Source: Phoronis ovalis
Taxonomy: Eukaryota; Phoronida; Phoronidae
Assembly (NCBI GenBank): GCA_028565635.1
Contig: JAOXYB010077277.1
Location: 1-23,385 of the forward strand
Direction: 5' to 3'
DNA length: 23,385 nt
The notes under the pieces are model-generated. The model saw only the letters and a list, made by a program, of their open reading frames with translations. It was not told the DNA's origin and made no database searches. This document shows positions 19,564 to 23,385 of the stretch, in pieces. The position numbers were made by a program, and so were the translations under genes. The number at the start of each line of letters is the position of its first letter. The first letter of the stretch is position 1.

Positions 19564-22500
19564 CTAATCGTCAAACTTTTTCTTTGATCCTTCAAATTGT
19601 TTGATTCCATCTCTTTTCCCTGAAACAGAAATAAATGTTCATTTTATACATTTCTGCTTACATTTTTCATTTACCTTAGGACCACATTGGAAAAAAGTTA
19701 TTTAACTTTATGGATATCCTTGTAGATGAAACACCATTCTTATTTATTGTAATTTATTTTATGTATTTGCTGCGTTTCATGTACGAAAATCGATCGATCA
19801 ATCAACCTACAATAAACACTGAACACAGGATTATCATATCTAATTTGCAATCATAAATTTGCTTTGCGAAATTGCATTGTACTTAGGGATCATATGAAAA
19901 GTTATCAGTGACCACAAACATATAGTGTTTAATATAGGAATTCCCCCCCAAATGTAGGAGGGTTAATGGGATTTGGACGTCACGCACATGCAAAACCTGA
20001 CAACCAATTTCGAGAGCGAAATCAGGGCCGTCAGACACTTTTAAAGGGGGTGCGTTTGTCATGTTTTTAGAAATATCGATTCAAGAAAAATTGACAAAAA
20101 AAGGGCCATTTCCACTCCTATTGTAACAATACGCCCAGAATAAGTGCCGTAAACAAAATATTTTTCTTTCTGTTACAAAGGGGGAGATGCGCGTTTTCCT
20201 GTCAGTTCAAAGTGGGGACGCGTTAAAGGAATGATTTTAAATTTCGTATATATACTAGGCATGATTTTTTCATTTCGCACTAAACCATAAACATAGGTGG
20301 ACTTTATCCCCCCCTGCCCCCTATACGTTTGTGGTCATTGTGATAACTTTTGAGATGATCCCTTAACACATAAAATAGTTTACATGTATTAACATGTATT
20401 AAAACTTTCATTTATCTCCAACTAAAAAGATGGCAATGATGTCATTACAAGTCAAACTTTGTACTGTGTTTGGACACCTTTCTTGAACCAAAATGAACAC
20501 TTATGGAGTTCAGCGGACCTACCTTTGAAGTCACCTCCCCCACGGCCACGTCCTCCAAAGCCACCGCCTCGACCTCCTCTTCCTCCAAAGCCACCACCTC
20601 GACCTCCTCTTCCTCCAAAGCCACCTCCTCGACCTCCTCTTCCACCAAATCCACCTCCTCGGCCTCCTCTTCCACCTCCTCTTCCACCAAATCCACCTCC
20701 TCGGCCTCCTCTTCCGCCACCAAATCCTCCTAAAGTACACAGTACACATGATGATACACAGGTATTAAAATACCATTAATATTATCAGCACGAATCTTAC
20801 TTTTAATCACATAGGCTTTAAATACGGATGAAGGTATTTGATAAAATAAAATTTGTCAACAAAATGAAGCTCACCTCTTGAACCTGAATTGGCAAAATCA
20901 ATAAAAAGTTTCCTTCCTTCCAATTCTGAGTTCATCATAGCATCCTGAGCATTCTTGGCATCTTCATTACTTTCAAAGTCCACGTAGCCATACCTAAACA
21001 ATTCAAAGAATTAATAGTGGCTTGAATTAACTGCAAGACAATAGTGGAAAAAAGATCAACAGAAACATTTAACAACAACACAAAGAAAACTTAGAGAAGC
21101 TCCTGAGGTAGTAAACTGGCCTCACTTATGGTGATAATTTGACCAGCCTTTTACACAGATTAGGAGATGCTATCTTCCTGGACACTTACCCTTTAGATCT
21201 GCCGCTGTCCTTGTCAAACACAACACGAGCGTCCACTGCACCATCAAAGTGTTCTTTTAAGGCATCATTATTAACTTCGTAGGATAAATTCTTTACAAAC
21301 AATGTTTTACCTTCTCCTGCATCTGTAATAAAAAGCTCTTTTTAAAATTCTGTTACTTAATTCTGCCTCTGCAGATGGATGATCTTACAGCCAAAGCTTG
21401 ACCAGTCTTTTACAACATTATTCTTACATAACAGACTACAATAGCCATAATTGGCACCTAAATAGTCTATTTTTGACAAGGTGACACGGGAGAGTGGGAT
21501 ATACTTCAGTTACAACTTCTCTGCTGCTTATGTTCACTTACTTGTCTGTTGACCTCTTTGTGGAGTATTTGATTTAAATGTACTTTTCGAACCAGCATAA
21601 TCCAGGAGTAGCGCCTTTCCTTCTAAATCACAGCCTTGTTTTTCTTCCATCACTTCATCGAGTTTAGCTGAAGATTCAAACTCGAGAAATGCAAAACTGT
21701 AAAAAAAATCAAATTTGTTATAACAAATACATGGGATTGAGTTGAACTTCACTGTTCAGCTTTGTCGCTTCACAATACAGAAAAAACTTATGTGACTTTC
21801 AAAAGTATTTTTAACAATGCCATTACCCCTTAGGCCTGTCATCTTTCATTGGTATGCGGATACTTTTTGCACTAGGAAATGTATCCTCTAACATCTCTTT
21901 TGTACAATCTTCTGGTAAATTTTTCACAAACATAGTTCTTTCATCTTCTTCCGCTATTAAAAAACAATACAGCATGTTAAATGCAGGGTAATTGTAAACA
22001 ATTTTCGATGTAAAAAAAGATATGGCTTGTATTAAGACTACAAGAGGACAAATTTCAAGCATAGAGTACATCAGAATGTGATAAAATGAGCGACTTAGAT
22101 TCTGTTCAGATACGAAACTTCAAGTACTGAATTTTCCAAGAATGTTACTAGTACCATAGCCTAAGTTTAGGACACATACTGTTCTTTGTTAAAACGAGTC
22201 TTTATCTAATTCACTTTTATCATGTACTACATTAATACTACCAAACAAAGATTATATATTCTCCTTTATCCTACATATCTGAAACTGACAATGTCATTAA
22301 TTATAAACAATTTTGTGACTTCATAAATTTATAAGATATGTAGACTGTGCAGACAAGGTGTCTACGACATAAACAAGAACGATATACAAGCAAACAATAT
22401 TTTACCTCTGTCTTTACGTCTCTCTTGTGTCTTTGCTTCCTTTTCATTTTGCGAAGGGAATGGTGAGCTTTGTGTTTTTGGTTTACTCTTCTCAATGCGA

Positions 22501-23101
22501 ATTGCCTGGTCCTCTAATTTTTTACCATTTAGAGCCAAAGCTTTTTCCAACTCTTCTTCGCTAGGTAAATCCACATAGCCAAACCTAAATTTTTAGATCA
22601 AACGCTATACTGTTACCGTACAATACAGGGTGGGTCTTACTGCTACAATTATGAATAAGTTGCTCAATATGTAACACAGATCTGGTCTAGATGTTTGCAG
22701 TCTAGTGGTTGCATGTTTTATCATTTTTTCATATCACCAAGTGCACAATGCATTTCGCCCACAACTAAAATCATTCCACCCAATGACCCAGTGTCAGAGA
22801 CATTATTTTGGATTTTTCAGCAGTATTAAAAGTAGACTTTAAAAAAAACACTTATTACTGTGACGAAAGGACAGCTCCAAGATTGTAATCTACCTTTGCA
22901 CTGATTTGGTATGCTCCATGTCCACACCTTTTCTGTATGCTTTATTTGCAAATTACATAAGGTTTATTTTTACTTACGGCTTTTTATCGTTATGTCGGAC
23001 TTCTGTTACTTGCACACCAGCTTTCTTGAAAAACTTCAGCAATTTGCTACTATCCATGCCCTTTGCCAAATTTCCACAAAACAAGGTCAAAGTTTCTTTT
23101 T
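19564..23101 (-). CDS. NCL: Nucleolin-like protein, 5'-partial: three RRMs, RGG tail, 8 exons
   Basis: Nucleolin is an abundant nucleolar RNA-binding protein in pre-rRNA transcription and processing. Exons in transcript order (plus coordinates): 22978-23101, 22406-22584, 21827-21953, 21542-21696, 21190-21322, 20875-20993, 20523-20729, 19564-19619 (TAG), about 366 residues, all in phase. RRM A (residues ~4-74): RNP2 LFCGNL, RNP1 PFGYVD. RRM B (~106-180): MFVKNL and KGFAFLEF. RRM C (~200-276): LFVKNL and KGYGYVDF. Then an RGG domain of five RGGGFGGRGG units. The last exon reads GKRDGIKQFEGSKKKFDD, echoing the human KKTKFE end. By similarity A, B and C correspond to vertebrate RRM1, RRM2 (EEKQG-DLEG) and RRM4 (LKEHFDG-VDARVV). 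No RRM3 counterpart is seen. The N-terminal acidic region would lie right of the window. Another nucleolin-type RRM/RGG protein is the only serious alternative. Confidence 0.92.
19620..20522 (-). other. Last nucleolin intron, containing a TIR element
   Basis: Donor GTAGGT (minus, at 20522-20517) follows the DFK codons; the acceptor TTTCAG lies just above 19619. More than half the intron is the 19886-20362 element. A short direct repeat, ACATGTATTA twice, is at about 20382-20401. Confidence 0.75.
19886..20362. mobile_element. Third TIR element, 477 bp, flanked by TTA
   Basis: The left end reads GGGATCATATGAAAAG then TTATCAG, GACCACAAAC, TATAG; the right end, reverse complemented, reads GGGATCATCTCAAAAG then TTATCAC, GACCACAAAC, TATAGG, so the inverted repeats are about 43 bases with few differences. 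Both outer flanks are TTA (19883-19885 and 20363-20365), a 3-bp duplication as made by PIF/Harbinger transposases. No transposase is encoded, so it is a MITE. The interior is G- and C-run rich and unlike its surroundings. Confidence 0.82.
20540..20729 (-). repeat. Coding 30-bp minisatellite (RGG domain)
   Basis: Inside the seventh visible nucleolin exon, a 30-base unit encoding RGGGFGGRGG recurs five times with a short GRGG insertion after the first. Codon-third-position differences separate some copies. On the opposite strand the same DNA reads as poly-Pro/Arg, which is an artefact. Confidence 0.9.
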
Positions 23102-23385
23102 CTGACAAAATAATACAAATTAGAACACTGTCAGCTGTAGCCAAAATTCATACATATATCAGTGGGCACATAAAACATTTGTATCAAATGGCGCAAGTTT
23201 GTATTCTCTTACCTTACCCGGTCCCAATTATCATGTCTATGCTATCAAACAGTGCCCTCCCCACATACAACCAAAAAGTGGAACAGCCCTCAGCTTAAAT
23301 AATGTTAGGGGGGGGGGACGGCAGTTGAATAGAAATATTACGGGTGGTGGGTATCGTACTTAAATACATATTATAGGTGGTGGGG
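23102..23385 (-). other. Nucleolin intron and right-edge G-rich fragment
   Basis: No further nucleolin exon is visible before the window ends. From about 23308 a run of ten G leads into ACGGCAGTT and then GGGTGGTGGGTATC, a texture resembling the end of the 17076 element (G-run, GGCAGT, GGGTAC). It may be the start of another transposon cut off by the window. Confidence 0.45.

Noticed and set aside
20459-20779. Plus-strand frames reading poly-Pro or poly-Ser/Thr, and minus-strand acidic or Trp/Arg-rich frames
   Set aside because: They are other-frame readings of the nucleolin RGG minisatellite; the RGG frame alone joins in phase to the RRM exons.
22906-23298. 130-codon plus-strand open frame
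   Set aside because: It runs antisense through the nucleolin RRM A exon (22978-23101), has no recognisable domain, and extends into non-coding intron.
1-23385. A new bacterial-style defence, biosynthetic or mobile gene system
   Set aside because: All coding sequence resolves into four conserved animal genes, and the mobile elements encode no proteins.

Overview
The window is animal nuclear DNA: AT-rich, with genes split into many short exons bounded by GT..AG splice sites, AATAAA poly(A) signals and small non-autonomous DNA transposons. All four genes are conserved eukaryotic genes, and their proteins resemble those of bilaterian animals. The compact introns and protein divergence suggest an invertebrate; I cannot name the species from sequence alone.

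Layout, left to right, with neighbouring genes on alternating strands: (1) the 3' two thirds of CAND1 (+, 21 exons, 449-10685; the 5' end lies outside the window); (2) a complete GET4 (-, 9 coding exons, 16305 down to 11932), tail to tail with CAND1; (3) a CpG-bearing stretch near 16395-16500 with a double CCAAT box and an ETS-type site, which looks like a shared promoter; (4) a small CDK2AP1/DOC-1 family gene (+, 17692-19126), head to head with GET4; (5) the 3' part of a nucleolin gene (-, 23101 down to 19564; three RRMs, an RGG tail and a short basic last exon), tail to tail with the CDK2AP gene. I assembled every exon chain by hand, and reading phase is preserved across every junction.

The non-coding DNA holds most of the unexplained structure. 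There is a recent 170-bp tandem duplication in a CAND1 intron and a foldback of about 0.9 kb with diverged arms in a GET4 intron. Three different short elements with terminal inverted repeats lie at 17076-17392, 17947-18293 and 19886-20362; the first has a probable 8-bp and the third a 3-bp target-site duplication. A further G-rich fragment lies at the right edge.

The four genes do not form a pathway. CAND1 exchanges cullin-RING ligase substrate receptors, GET4 hands tail-anchored proteins to the ER insertion route, the CDK2AP protein is a NuRD chromatin subunit, and nucleolin acts in rRNA biogenesis. Points worth checking are the nucleolin that appears to lack the third vertebrate RRM, a possible extra exon in the CDK2AP gene, and the transposon cluster around that gene. 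I found no new defence or biosynthetic system here.
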